A stretch of DNA of 64,000 bases from Streptomyces canus 299MFChir4.1 (GTDB lineage: Bacteria > Actinomycetota > Actinomycetes > Streptomycetales > Streptomycetaceae): NCBI RefSeq assembly GCF_000383615.1, contig NZ_KB911597.1, positions 116,956 to 180,955 of the forward strand, read 5' to 3'. The notes beneath the pieces are model-generated. The model worked only from the letters and a program-made list of their open reading frames with translations. It did no database searches and was not told where the DNA came from. Position numbers and translations under genes: made by a program. Of this stretch, positions 14,755-23,013 are shown piece by piece (the first letter of the stretch is position 1; every line of letters starts with the position of its first letter).

Positions 14755-15564
14755 ATGCCCGCTCCCCGTACCGTTCTGCTCACCGGTGCCGCCGGCGGGC
14801 TCGGCACCCTGATGCGGGATCTGCTCCCGGCCTACGGCTACGACCTGCGCCTGCTCGATCTGCGCCCCGTCGAGGGCGAGCCGGACGCGATCGTCGCCGA
14901 CCTCGCCGACAAGGACGCGGTACGCGAGGCGGTACGAGGTGTCGACGCGATCATCCACCTGGCGGGCATCTCCCTGGAAGCCCCCTTCGAGAAGATCCTC
15001 AAGGCGAACATCGAGGGCACCTACCACCTGTACGAGGCCGCGCACGCGGAGGGCGTCGGACGGATCGTCTTCGCCTCCTCCAACCACGCTGTCGGCTACA
15101 CCCCGCGACCCCAGGGCGACGACCCGCTCATCCCGATCGACACCCCGCGCCGCCCGGACACCTTCTACGGCCTGTCCAAGTCCTTCGGCGAGGACCTCGC
15201 GCAGTTCTACTGGGACAAGCACGGCCTGGAGACCGTCTCGGTGCGCATCGGCTCGTGCTTCCCCGAGCCCACCAGCGTGCGCATGCTCTCGGTGTGGATG
15301 AGCCCGGCCGACGGCGCCCGTCTCTTCCACGCGGCCCTGGCCGCCGAGCAGGTCGGCCACACCGTGGTCTACGGCTCCTCGGCCAACACCCGCCTGTGGT
15401 GGGACCTGACCACCGCCCGCGCCCTCGGCTACGACCCGCAGGACGACTCGGAACCGTACGCGGAGAAGCTGATCGCCGAGCAGGGTGAGCTCCAGGACGG
15501 CAACGAGGGACACGCCTACCTCGGCGGCCAGTTCGTGACGGACCCGCCGATCTGGCCGTACTGA
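14755..15564 (+). CDS. udh: Uronate dehydrogenase (NAD-dependent)
   Basis: Oxidises D-glucuronate or D-galacturonate to the corresponding aldarolactone using NAD. It is a short-chain/extended epimerase-type Rossmann protein of 269 residues. The nucleotide motif TGAAGGLG is at residues 10-17, the catalytic serine region is ASSNHAVG (107-114), and Tyr138-x3-Lys142 lies in FYGLSKS. RIGSCFPEPT followed by RMLSVWMSP is highly characteristic of bacterial Udh. An AAGGAG ribosome site precedes the ATG. Paired with kdgD, it marks the oxidative uronate route; the aldarate dehydratase/cycloisomerase step between them is not recognised here. Confidence 0.92.
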   Translation: MPAPRTVLLTGAAGGLGTLMRDLLPAYGYDLRLLDLRPVEGEPDAIVADLADKDAVREAVRGVDAIIHLAGISLEAPFEKILKANIEGTYHLYEAAHAEGVGRIVFASSNHAVGYTPRPQGDDPLIPIDTPRRPDTFYGLSKSFGEDLAQFYWDKHGLETVSVRIGSCFPEPTSVRMLSVWMSPADGARLFHAALAAEQVGHTVVYGSSANTRLWWDLTTARALGYDPQDDSEPYAEKLIAEQGELQDGNEGHAYLGGQFVTDPPIWPY

Positions 15565-15580
15565 GAGACCCCTGACAACG

Positions 15581-15609
15581 GCGGGCGGGCACCGAACGGG
15601 CCCGCCCGC
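15581..15609 (+). terminator. Probable terminator hairpin after udh
   Basis: A 10-bp perfect stem GCGGGCGGGC/GCCCGCCCGC with a 9-nt loop begins 17 bp after the udh stop. No T-run follows, as is common in streptomycetes. Confidence 0.6.
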
Positions 15610-15872
15610 AGCCATGTTCGGGCATGGACACGCCCTTGGTCGCAGGCGTGGCAGCGCCACGCCCAGGGGCGCGGGGAACTGCGCGACCAGCCACATCGCA
15701 CCCGCGGCCGCCACACAACAGCACCGCCCGAGCTCATGGGCCCGCCCCGCCCGAACGGGCACACGCGGGCACGATCACTCCCGTAACAGACCTGGTCACC
15801 ACACCCCACCCGCTGTAGAACTTCCCCCAGACGGCCCGAACGGGCAGACAGCACGGCAAGGCGGGTGACCGA
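15610..15872. other. Intergenic region before the DeoR gene
   Basis: It holds interspersed repeat copy 2 and, after it, a stretch in which I see no clear promoter or operator. The DeoR start at 15873 has GGCGGGTGACCGA upstream, a weak ribosome site. Confidence 0.5.
15665..15712 (+). repeat. Interspersed intergenic repeat, copy 2
   Basis: Reads AGGGGCGCGGGGAACTGCGC, then GACCAGCCACATCGCACCCG, the best-preserved form of the short version of this family in the window. It lies between the udh terminator and the DeoR gene. Confidence 0.75.
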
Positions 15873-16640
15873 ATGACCAGTACCGCGGAAGAACGCCAGC
15901 GGGAGATCGTACGGACCGCCCGCACCACCGGCTCCGTCGACGTCAACACCCTCGCCACCCAACTCGGCGTGGCGAAGGAGACCGTCCGCCGAGACCTCCG
16001 TGCCCTGGAGGACCACGGTCTGGTCCGCCGTACGCACGGCGGGGCCTACCCCGTGGAGAGCGCGGGGTTCGAGACCACGCTCGCCTTCCGGGCCACCAGC
16101 CATGTGCCCGAGAAACGACGGGTCGCGGCCGCCGCGGCCGAGCTGCTCGGGGACGCCGAGACGGTCTTCGTCGACGAGGGCTTCACCCCGCAGCTCATCG
16201 CCGAGGCCCTGCCCCGGGACCGGCCGCTGACCGTGGTCACCGCGTCCCTTCCGGTCGCCGGCGCCCTCGCCGAGGCCGAGAACACCTCCGTCCTGCTGCT
16301 CGGCGGCCGGGTCCGCCCCGGCACCCTCGCGACCGTCGACCACTGGACGACCAAGATGCTGGCCGGCTTCGTCCTCGACCTCGCCTACATCGGCGCCAAC
16401 GGCATCTCCCGCGAGCACGGCCTCACCACCCCCGACCCCGCCGTCAGCGAGGTCAAGGCACAGGCCATCCGGGCCGCGCGCCGCACGGTCTTCGCCGGTG
16501 TGCACACCAAGTTCGGCGCGGTCAGCTTCTGCCGGTTCGCGGAGATCGGCGCACTGGAGGCGATCGTGACGAGCACCCTGCTGCCCTCTTCCGAGGCGCA
16601 CCGGTACTCACTGCTGGGACCACAGGTCATCCGGGTCTGA
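15873..16640 (+). CDS. DeoR/GlpR family transcriptional regulator
   Basis: Regulator of 255 residues. The N-terminal winged HTH is at about residues 6-60 (VNTLATQLGVAKETVRRDL, the classic DeoR recognition helix). The C-terminal sugar-phosphate sensor domain includes VFVDEGFTPQ, VVTASLPVAGAL and IGANGIS, which correspond to the isomerase-like phosphosugar pocket. It directly precedes and probably represses the polyol transporter/dehydrogenase operon, released by a phosphorylated sugar or polyol. The 77-bp gap to the next gene contains the AT-rich CTTTATATCCC, a possible promoter or operator. Confidence 0.88.
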   Translation: MTSTAEERQREIVRTARTTGSVDVNTLATQLGVAKETVRRDLRALEDHGLVRRTHGGAYPVESAGFETTLAFRATSHVPEKRRVAAAAAELLGDAETVFVDEGFTPQLIAEALPRDRPLTVVTASLPVAGALAEAENTSVLLLGGRVRPGTLATVDHWTTKMLAGFVLDLAYIGANGISREHGLTTPDPAVSEVKAQAIRAARRTVFAGVHTKFGAVSFCRFAEIGALEAIVTSTLLPSSEAHRYSLLGPQVIRV

Positions 16641-16717
16641 CGTCCCGACTGACCTGATCCGTGGGCCTTTCGCGCCGCAAGGCGCCCTTTATATCCCTCT
16701 ATGTCCAGGAGCGATCC

Positions 16718-18091
16718 ATGCGAACCCAGAGCCGACGACGGCCACCGCGAGCCACGCTCGCCATGGCCGCCGCAGGGACGCTGCTCGCCCCGCTGCTGTC
16801 CGGCTGCTGGGTCGGAGCGGGCGGGGCGGGGTCGGGCGGTGACGCCATCAACGTCCTGATGGTCAACAACCCCCAGATGACCGAGCTGCAGAAGCTGACC
16901 AGGGCCCACTTCACCAAGGAGACCGGGATCAAGGTCAACTTCACCGTCCTGCCCGAGAACGACGTCCGCGACAAGATCAGCCAGGACTTCGCCAACCAGG
17001 CCGGCCAGTACGACGTGGCGACCCTGTCGAACTACGAGATCCCGATCTACGCCCGCAACGGCTGGCTGCACGGGATGGACTCGTACGTGGCCAAGGACCC
17101 GTCGTACGACGAGAAGGACGTCCTGGCGCCGATGCGCCAGTCGCTGACCGGCGACGACGGCAAGCTCTACGGTCAGCCCTTCTACGGCGAGTCGTCCTTC
17201 CTGATGTACCGCAAGGACGTCTTCGAGCAGAAGGGCCTGACGATGCCGGCCCGTCCCACCTGGCAGCAGGTGGCCGACCTGGCGGCGAAGGCCGACGGGG
17301 CGCAGCCCGGCATGAAGGGCATCTGCCTGCGCGGTCTGCCGGGCTGGGGCGAGGTCATGGCCCCGCTCACCACGGTCGTGAACACCTTCGGCGGCACCTG
17401 GTTCGACAAGAGCTGGAAGGCCCGGCTCGACTCGCCCGCCTTCGAGAAGGCCACGAAGTTCTACGTCGACCTCGTGCGCGAGCACGGTGAGTCCGGCGCC
17501 GCCCAGTCCGGGTTCGCCGAGTGCCTCAACAACATGACCCAGGGCAAGGTCGCCATGTGGTACGACGCCACCTCGGCGGCCGGTTCCCTGGAGGCGAAGG
17601 GCTCCCCGGTCAAGGGCAAGGTGGGCTACGCCCCCGCCCCCGTCGAGGAGACGAAGTCCTCCGGCTGGCTCTACACCTGGGCCTGGGGCATCCAGGACGC
17701 CTCCCGCAACCCCGACAAGGCCTGGAAGTTCGTCTCCTGGGCCTCCAGCAAGCAGTACGAGCAGCTGGTCGGCGACCGGATCGGCTGGTCCAACGTCCCG
17801 GCCGGCAAGCGCGCCTCGACGTACACCAACCCGGCCTACGTCAAGGAGGCCGCCGCCTTCCAGGAGATGACCAAGCAGGCCATCGAGCAGGCCCGGCCGA
17901 ACGACCCGGGCGTGCAGCCGCGCCCCGCACCCGGCATCCAGTTCGTCGGCATCCCCGAGTTCACCGATCTCGGCACCAGGGTCTCCCAGGAGATCAGCGC
18001 GGCCATCGCCGGACGCCAGTCCGTCGAGTCGGCCCTGGAGAAGTCCCAGCAGATCGCCGAGAAGATCTCCGAGGAGTACGAGGGACGATGA
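16718..18091 (+). CDS. Extracellular solute-binding lipoprotein, polyol/sugar ABC transporter
   Basis: Substrate-binding lipoprotein of 457 residues. Residues 1-32 form a lipoprotein signal: RRR-rich start, hydrophobic core, lipobox LLSGC. The mature part is a family-1 binding protein (INVLMVNNPQMTELQKL, then KVNFTVLPENDVRDKI). The late GIPEFTDLGTRVSQEISAAIAG and WLYTWAWGIQDAS resemble sorbitol/mannitol-type binding proteins. AGGAG precedes the ATG at 16718; a start at 16661 would spoil the signal peptide. Its stop overlaps the first permease start (ATGA). Confidence 0.9.
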   Translation: MRTQSRRRPPRATLAMAAAGTLLAPLLSGCWVGAGGAGSGGDAINVLMVNNPQMTELQKLTRAHFTKETGIKVNFTVLPENDVRDKISQDFANQAGQYDVATLSNYEIPIYARNGWLHGMDSYVAKDPSYDEKDVLAPMRQSLTGDDGKLYGQPFYGESSFLMYRKDVFEQKGLTMPARPTWQQVADLAAKADGAQPGMKGICLRGLPGWGEVMAPLTTVVNTFGGTWFDKSWKARLDSPAFEKATKFYVDLVREHGESGAAQSGFAECLNNMTQGKVAMWYDATSAAGSLEAKGSPVKGKVGYAPAPVEETKSSGWLYTWAWGIQDASRNPDKAWKFVSWASSKQYEQLVGDRIGWSNVPAGKRASTYTNPAYVKEAAAFQEMTKQAIEQARPNDPGVQPRPAPGIQFVGIPEFTDLGTRVSQEISAAIAGRQSVESALEKSQQIAEKISEEYEGR

Positions 18092-19026
18092 CCGCGACCA
18101 CCACGGCCCCACTGGCCACCACTCCCGTACGCACCGCGCGGCAGCCCTCCGGGCGACTGCGCGCCTGGGCCACCCGCGCCCCGCTGCTCCCCGCCCTGAT
18201 CTTCATGATCGTGGTCACCCAACTGCCCTTCGTGGCCACGGTGGTGATCTCGTTCTTCGACTGGAACTCCCTCTACCCCAAGGCCCGTCATTTCACCGGC
18301 GTCGACAACTACCGGGACGTCCTCACCGACGCGGACCTGCGCCACTCGGTGTGGACCACGGTCCTGCTGACGGTGACGGTGGTCCTGGTCAGCCTGGTCC
18401 TCGGACTGCTCCTGGCCCTGCTCCTCGACCGTCGCTTCAAGGGCCGGGGCGTGGTCCGCACCCTGCTGATCGCTCCCTTCCTGGTGGTTCCGGTGGCGGC
18501 CGCCCTGCTCTGGAAACACGTGCTCTACAACCCTGAATACGGCCTGCTCAATGGGTTGTTGCACTATGTGGGCGGCCCACAGCCGGACTGGATATCCAAC
18601 ACCCCGCTGCTCGCGGTCGAGGCGTCCCTGGTCTGGCAGTGGACCCCGTTCATGATGCTCATCCTGCTGGCCGGCCTCCAGAGCCGCGACCAGCAGCAGA
18701 TGGAGGCCGCGCGGGTGGACGGCGCGAGCGACTGGCAGATCTTCCGCTATCTGACACTCCCGCATCTGCGCCGCTATCTCGAACTCGGCGCTCTGCTGGG
18801 CTCGATCTACATCGTCCAGAACTTCGACGCCGTCTTCACGATCACCTCCGGCGGCCTCGGGACCGCCAACCTTCCCTACACCGTCTACCAGAGCTTCTAC
18901 CAGGCCCACGAGAACGGCCTCGCCTCGGCCGCCGGCGTCCTGGTCGTCATCGGCTCGATCATCATCGCGACCTTCGCCCTGCGCGTGGTGTCGTCCCTGT
19001 TCCGTGAGGAGGTCGGCCGCGCATGA
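18088..19026 (+). CDS. Polyol/sugar ABC transporter permease 1
   Basis: Inner-membrane permease of 312 residues. A cytoplasmic N-terminus of about 35 residues precedes the first span, LLPALIFMIVVTQLPFVATVV. The EAA loop is MEAARVDGASDWQIFRYLTL (about residues 206-225). AVFTITSGG in the penultimate helix region is typical of MalF-like permeases. Both ends overlap neighbours by 4 nt, so the binding protein and the two permeases are co-translated. Confidence 0.9.
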   Translation: MTATTTAPLATTPVRTARQPSGRLRAWATRAPLLPALIFMIVVTQLPFVATVVISFFDWNSLYPKARHFTGVDNYRDVLTDADLRHSVWTTVLLTVTVVLVSLVLGLLLALLLDRRFKGRGVVRTLLIAPFLVVPVAAALLWKHVLYNPEYGLLNGLLHYVGGPQPDWISNTPLLAVEASLVWQWTPFMMLILLAGLQSRDQQQMEAARVDGASDWQIFRYLTLPHLRRYLELGALLGSIYIVQNFDAVFTITSGGLGTANLPYTVYQSFYQAHENGLASAAGVLVVIGSIIIATFALRVVSSLFREEVGRA

Positions 19027-19862
19027 GCAGCACCATCGCCGTGAAACGCAAGGGACTTGGCCTGGGTCTGGTGGCCTGGCTGCTGGGGATCGTCTTCTTC
19101 CTCCCGATCGCGTGGATGGCCCTGACGTCCTTCCACTCGGAGACGGACGCGGCCACCAACCCGCCCTCCTTCGGCGCCGCCCTCACCCTGGACGGCTACC
19201 GCGAGTTCTTCGGCACGGGCGGCGGCGCGAGCCCCTGGCCGGCGCTGATCAACTCGACGGTCGCCTCGCTGGCCTCGACCCTCTTCGTCCTGCTCCTGGC
19301 CCTCCCGGCGGCGTACGCGCTCTCCATCCGCCCGGTCAAGAAGTGGACGGACGTCCTGTTCTTCTTCCTGTCCACGAAGATGCTGCCGGTGGTGGCGGGC
19401 CTGCTGCCCATCTACCTGTTCGCGAAGAACACGGACATGCTCGACAACATCTGGCTGCTGGTCATCCTCTACACGTCGATGAACCTGCCGATCGCGGTCT
19501 GGATGATGCAGTCCTTCCTCGCCGAGGTCCCGGTCGCGGTGATCGAGGCCGCGCGCGTGGACGGTGCCCGCCTGCCGACGATCCTCGCGCGCGTGGTCGC
19601 CCCGATCGCCCTGCCCGGCATCGCCGCCACGGCCCTGATCTGCTTCATCTTCAGCTGGAACGAGCTGCTGTTCGCGAGGGTGCTCACCGGGGTGGTGGCC
19701 GAGACCGCCCCCGTCTTCCTGACCGGCTTCATCACCAGCCAGGGCCTGTTCCTGGCGAAGGTGTGCGCCGCGTCGCTCGTCATCTCCCTGCCGGTGCTCG
19801 CCGCGGGGTTCGCCGCCCAGGACAAACTGGTCCAGGGCCTGTCGCTGGGAGCCGTGAAATGA
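19023..19862 (+). CDS. Polyol/sugar ABC transporter permease 2
   Basis: Partner permease of 279 residues with six spans. The first is LGLVAWLLGIVFFLPIAWMA and the EAA loop is IEAARVDGARLPTILARVV. It ends LVQGLSLGAVK, normal for the MalG-like partner. No ATPase gene follows, so a shared ATPase is needed. The stop overlaps the dehydrogenase start (ATGA), linking uptake to the first catabolic step. Confidence 0.9.
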   Translation: MSSTIAVKRKGLGLGLVAWLLGIVFFLPIAWMALTSFHSETDAATNPPSFGAALTLDGYREFFGTGGGASPWPALINSTVASLASTLFVLLLALPAAYALSIRPVKKWTDVLFFFLSTKMLPVVAGLLPIYLFAKNTDMLDNIWLLVILYTSMNLPIAVWMMQSFLAEVPVAVIEAARVDGARLPTILARVVAPIALPGIAATALICFIFSWNELLFARVLTGVVAETAPVFLTGFITSQGLFLAKVCAASLVISLPVLAAGFAAQDKLVQGLSLGAVK

Positions 19863-20848
19863 AGGCCGCCGTCATCGAGTCCGTGGGCCGTGCCGTCGTC
19901 GCCGAGGTCCCCGACCCGACGCCGGGTCCGCGCGAGGTCGTCGTCGAGGTCGCCGCGTGCGGCCTGTGCGGCACCGACCTGCACATCCTCCAGGGCGAGT
20001 TCGCCCCGAAGCTGCCCATCGTGCCGGGCCACGAGTTCGCGGGCGAGGTGGTCGGGGTCGGCACCCGGGTCACCGAGCTCGCGGTCGGCGACCGGGTGGC
20101 GGTGGACCCGTCCCTGTACTGCCACGAGTGCCGGTACTGCCGTACGGGCCACAACAACCTCTGCGAACGCTGGGCCGCGATCGGCGTGACCACGGCAGGA
20201 GGCGCGGCGCAGTTCGCCGTCGCGCCAGTGGCCAACTGCGTACGGCTGCCCGAGCACGTCCGCACCCAGGACGCGGCGCTGGTGGAGCCCTTGTCCTGCG
20301 CGGTCCGGGGTTATGACGTCCTCCAGTCCCGCCTGGGCGCCCATGTGCTGATCTACGGCTCGGGGACGATGGGCCTGATGATGCTGGAGCTGGCCAAGCG
20401 GACCGGTGCGGCGAGCGTGGACATGGTCGACGTGAACCCGACCCGCCTGGAGACGGCCCGCAAGCTCGGCGTCTCGGCCTCCGCCGCGAACCCGGACGAG
20501 CTGGACCGCCCACAGGGCTGGGACCTGGTCATCGACGCGACGGGCAACGCGGCGGCGATCCAGGACGGCCTGGACCGGGTGGCCAAGGCGGGCACCTTCC
20601 TCCAGTTCGGCGTGGCCGATTACGCGACGCGGGTGACGATCGACCCCTACCGCATCTACAACCAGGAGATCACCATCACCGGCTCCATGGCGGTCCTGCA
20701 CAGCTTCGAGCGGGCGGCCGAACTGTTCGCGACGGGGGTACTGGACCCCGACGTCTTCATCAGCGACCGCCTGCCGCTGGAGCGGTACCCGGAGGCGCTG
20801 GACCAGTTCGCGGCGGGGGTGGGGCGGAAGATCGTGGTGGTGCCGTAG
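19859..20848 (+). CDS. Zinc-dependent polyol (alcohol) dehydrogenase
   Basis: Medium-chain, NAD-dependent dehydrogenase of 329 residues, likely oxidising a sugar alcohol (arabitol, sorbitol, mannitol or similar) brought in by the upstream transporter. Catalytic zinc ligands are seen in CGLCGTD and GHEFAGEV (GHE motif). The structural zinc loop is the Cys cluster CHECRYCRTGHNNLC. The cofactor motif is YGSGTMGLM, with Asp in MVDVNPTR suggesting NAD preference. A GGRP-like proton relay is not evident. No kinase gene follows before the terminator. Confidence 0.88.
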   Translation: MKAAVIESVGRAVVAEVPDPTPGPREVVVEVAACGLCGTDLHILQGEFAPKLPIVPGHEFAGEVVGVGTRVTELAVGDRVAVDPSLYCHECRYCRTGHNNLCERWAAIGVTTAGGAAQFAVAPVANCVRLPEHVRTQDAALVEPLSCAVRGYDVLQSRLGAHVLIYGSGTMGLMMLELAKRTGAASVDMVDVNPTRLETARKLGVSASAANPDELDRPQGWDLVIDATGNAAAIQDGLDRVAKAGTFLQFGVADYATRVTIDPYRIYNQEITITGSMAVLHSFERAAELFATGVLDPDVFISDRLPLERYPEALDQFAAGVGRKIVVVP

Positions 20849-20860
20849 GCCCCGCGCAAC

Positions 20861-20883
20861 GGGGGGCGGCCGACCCGCCCCCC
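20861..20883 (+). terminator. Terminator hairpin after the polyol operon
   Basis: Perfect 9-bp stem GGGGGGCGG/CCGCCCCCC with a 5-nt loop, 13 bp after the dehydrogenase stop, followed by ATTTGG. Confidence 0.65.
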
Positions 20884-20944
20884 ATTTGGCCCTCGGGTAA
20901 GGGAACGGCAAAGTGGGCCCGATCGTTCACGGAGCATGACAGCT

Positions 20945-22174
20945 ATGACCCCCGGCTCGAACATCCCCCTCTCCGCCGCCCGCGTGACGGTGGACGTCGC
21001 CGCGCCCGTGCGGCTCGACGTATCGGGCCTGCTGCTCACCGCCGACGGCAAGGTGCGCTCCGACGACGACTTCATCTTCTACAACCAGCCCTCCGGCCCG
21101 GGGGTGACGTACCGCTCGGGCGGCGGTACGGCCCCCGACGCGATCACCGTCGACACCTCGGCCGTACCGCCCGGCATCGAGAAGATCGTCGTCACCGCGA
21201 GCCCGGACGCCGCGGGCCAGACCTTCCAGGGCATCGAGCCGACGGCCACGATCCGCAACGCGGACGACAACAGCGTGCTGGCCACGTTCACCCCGCCCCA
21301 GCTCGGCACCGAGACGGCCCTGGTGATCGTGGAGGTCTACCTGCGCAACGGCGCCTGGAAGGCCCGGGCAGTGGGACAGGGGTACGCCAACGGGCTGGCG
21401 GGCATCGCGACGGACTTCGGCGTGACGGTGGAGGAACCGGCACCCACGCCCGCCCCGGCGCCCGTGGCCGCGCCGGTCCCGCCCCCCGTGCAGACCCCGG
21501 TGGCCCCGCCCGCCCCGGCCATGGACCCCCGGATCGCCGCGCCGCCGGCGCCCGCCGCTCCCCCGGCCCCGCCCGCCCCGCCCGCTCCCGGTGCCGGGAA
21601 GATCAACCTCGACAAGGGCCGGGTCAGCCTCCAGAAGAACCAGACCGTGTCCCTGGTCAAGGGCGGGCGTCCGCTGCTCTCCCAGGTCAAGATGGGTCTC
21701 GGCTGGGAGCCCGCGTACCGCGGCAAGGATATCGACCTCGACGCGTCGGTCATCGCCTACGGCCCGCAGCGCAACCACATCGACAGCTGCTACTTCGGCA
21801 AGCTGTCCATCGTCGGCGGCGCGATCAAGCACTCCGGCGACAACCTCACGGGTGAGGGCGGGGGTGACGACGAGGTGATCGTCGTGGACCTCGGCCGGCT
21901 CCCTCAGGAGGTCACCGGCCTCGTCTTCACGGTCAACTCCTTCTCCGGCCAGAAGTTCACGGAGGTCGCCAAGGCGTACTGCCGCCTCATCGACGCCGCG
22001 AGCGGAGAGGAACTGGTCCGCTTCGACCTCACCAACGCGGAGGCGCAGACGGGCGTGATGATGGCCAAGCTGATCAAGCAGTTCTCCGGCGAGTGGGAGA
22101 TGACGGCGATCGGCGACTTCGTGAAGTCCCGCACGGTCAGGGGAATGGTGAAGCCGGCGGCGCAGGCACTTTGA
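20945..22174 (+). CDS. TerD family protein with two TerD domains
   Basis: Protein of 409 residues linked by family to tellurite resistance and calcium-responsive stress functions. Domain 1 spans about residues 1-160 and contains DDDFIFYNQP and the GIEKIVV core. A Pro/Ala-rich linker follows at about 163-217. Domain 2 runs from about 220 to the end and contains GKDIDLDASVIAYG, DNLTGEGGGDDE and AYCRLIDAASGEELVRFDL. The acidic loops fit TerD calcium sites. I prefer the ATG at 20945, 10 nt after GGAG; the ATG at 20936 is only one base from it. Cytoplasmic; alone in its transcription unit, with the polyol terminator before it. Confidence 0.9.
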   Translation: MTPGSNIPLSAARVTVDVAAPVRLDVSGLLLTADGKVRSDDDFIFYNQPSGPGVTYRSGGGTAPDAITVDTSAVPPGIEKIVVTASPDAAGQTFQGIEPTATIRNADDNSVLATFTPPQLGTETALVIVEVYLRNGAWKARAVGQGYANGLAGIATDFGVTVEEPAPTPAPAPVAAPVPPPVQTPVAPPAPAMDPRIAAPPAPAAPPAPPAPPAPGAGKINLDKGRVSLQKNQTVSLVKGGRPLLSQVKMGLGWEPAYRGKDIDLDASVIAYGPQRNHIDSCYFGKLSIVGGAIKHSGDNLTGEGGGDDEVIVVDLGRLPQEVTGLVFTVNSFSGQKFTEVAKAYCRLIDAASGEELVRFDLTNAEAQTGVMMAKLIKQFSGEWEMTAIGDFVKSRTVRGMVKPAAQAL

Positions 22175-22187
22175 GGTAGTTGTTCGA

Positions 22188-22238
22188 CTGCGGCCCGGTG
22201 GGGGCTGTTCGCGCAGTTCCCCGCGCCCCTGAGTGGGT
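22188..22238 (-). repeat. Interspersed intergenic repeat, copy 3
   Basis: Short form of the GGGGCGCGGGG family, in the opposite orientation to copy 4, 30 bp away. The two together can fold into a long imperfect hairpin between the convergent terD-like and TetR genes, and may serve as their terminator. Confidence 0.7.
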
Positions 22239-22268
22239 GCAGTCAAGGCATGCCTAGCTGTACCCGCC

Positions 22269-22339
22269 TAGGGGCGCGGGGCTGTGACATCAGCGGCTCC
22301 GCCGCGGGGCGCGACCAGCCACGACGCTCCTGCGGCCGC
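22269..22339 (+). repeat. Interspersed intergenic repeat, copy 4 (long form)
   Basis: Long version: AGGGGCGCGGGGCTGTGACA, an internal CAGCGGCTCCGCCGC hairpin, then GCGCGACCAGCCACGACGC. The extra internal hairpin separates it from copies 1-3. Confidence 0.7.
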
Positions 22340-22347
22340 AAACGCCC

Positions 22348-22914
22348 CTACCCCCGCAGCCCCTCCGTCAGCAGTGACAGGTACCGGCGGACGGACTCGC
22401 CCTCGCCGTCCGCCAGCTCCGCCGCCCCGGCCACCCCGTGCGCCAGCCGAAGCAACTCGATCGGCTCGACATCGCCCCGCAGGGTCCCCTCCGCCCGTGC
22501 CGCCGACACCAGCCGCTCCGCCGCCCCCTGTACATGCGTCCCGCAGACGGTCAGCGTCGCGGTGCTGTCGTCCACCATCGCGGACCCCAGCAGCGCCTTC
22601 AGTCCCCGTACCTGAATCGTCCCGACGCACAGCTCGAAGAGCCACTCCGTCAGCGCCTCCCCCGGCGGCAGCTCCTGGGCGAGCTCGTCGGCCCGGCGCG
22701 CGAACCCCTCGACACGGTCCACGTACGCCGCCTCCAGCAGGGCCCGCCGGGTGGGGAAATGCCGGTACAGCGTCCCGGATCCCACCCCGGCCCGCTTGGC
22801 GATGTCGTCGAGCGACGCGCCCTCCCCATGCTCGGCGAAGGCCTGCGCCGCCACCTTCAGCAACCGCTCGTAGTTGCGCCGAGCGTCCGCGCGCATGGGC
22901 CTGACCTGCGTCAT
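22348..22914 (-). CDS. TetR family transcriptional regulator
   Basis: Regulator of 188 residues. The N-terminal HTH covers about residues 10-55 and includes GASLDDIAKRAGVGSGTLYRHF, then FPTRRALLEAAY. The C-terminal helical domain resembles the SbtR/TetR_C_33-like actinobacterial group. No target gene is adjacent in the same direction: the ACC deaminase gene upstream is also leftward but separated by 99 bp. A 25-bp palindrome upstream suggests autoregulation. Confidence 0.87.
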   Translation of the reverse strand: MTQVRPMRADARRNYERLLKVAAQAFAEHGEGASLDDIAKRAGVGSGTLYRHFPTRRALLEAAYVDRVEGFARRADELAQELPPGEALTEWLFELCVGTIQVRGLKALLGSAMVDDSTATLTVCGTHVQGAAERLVSAARAEGTLRGDVEPIELLRLAHGVAGAAELADGEGESVRRYLSLLTEGLRG

Positions 22915-22961
22915 CCAGATACTCCTCGCAAGCCGGAGACTCTGTCCGCATGCTATCGAAA

Positions 22962-22986
22962 CCGAACGGAGACAGTCCCTGTTCGG
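22962..22986. promoter_or_regulatory. Candidate TetR autoregulatory operator
   Basis: An odd-length 25-bp palindrome, outer arms CCGAAC/GTTCGG and inner GAC-A-GTC, with 10 of 12 base pairs matched. It lies 48-72 bp upstream of the TetR start. Confidence 0.55.
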
Positions 22987-23013
22987 CCCCGGGGGAACGG
23001 CACCCGACGCGGG

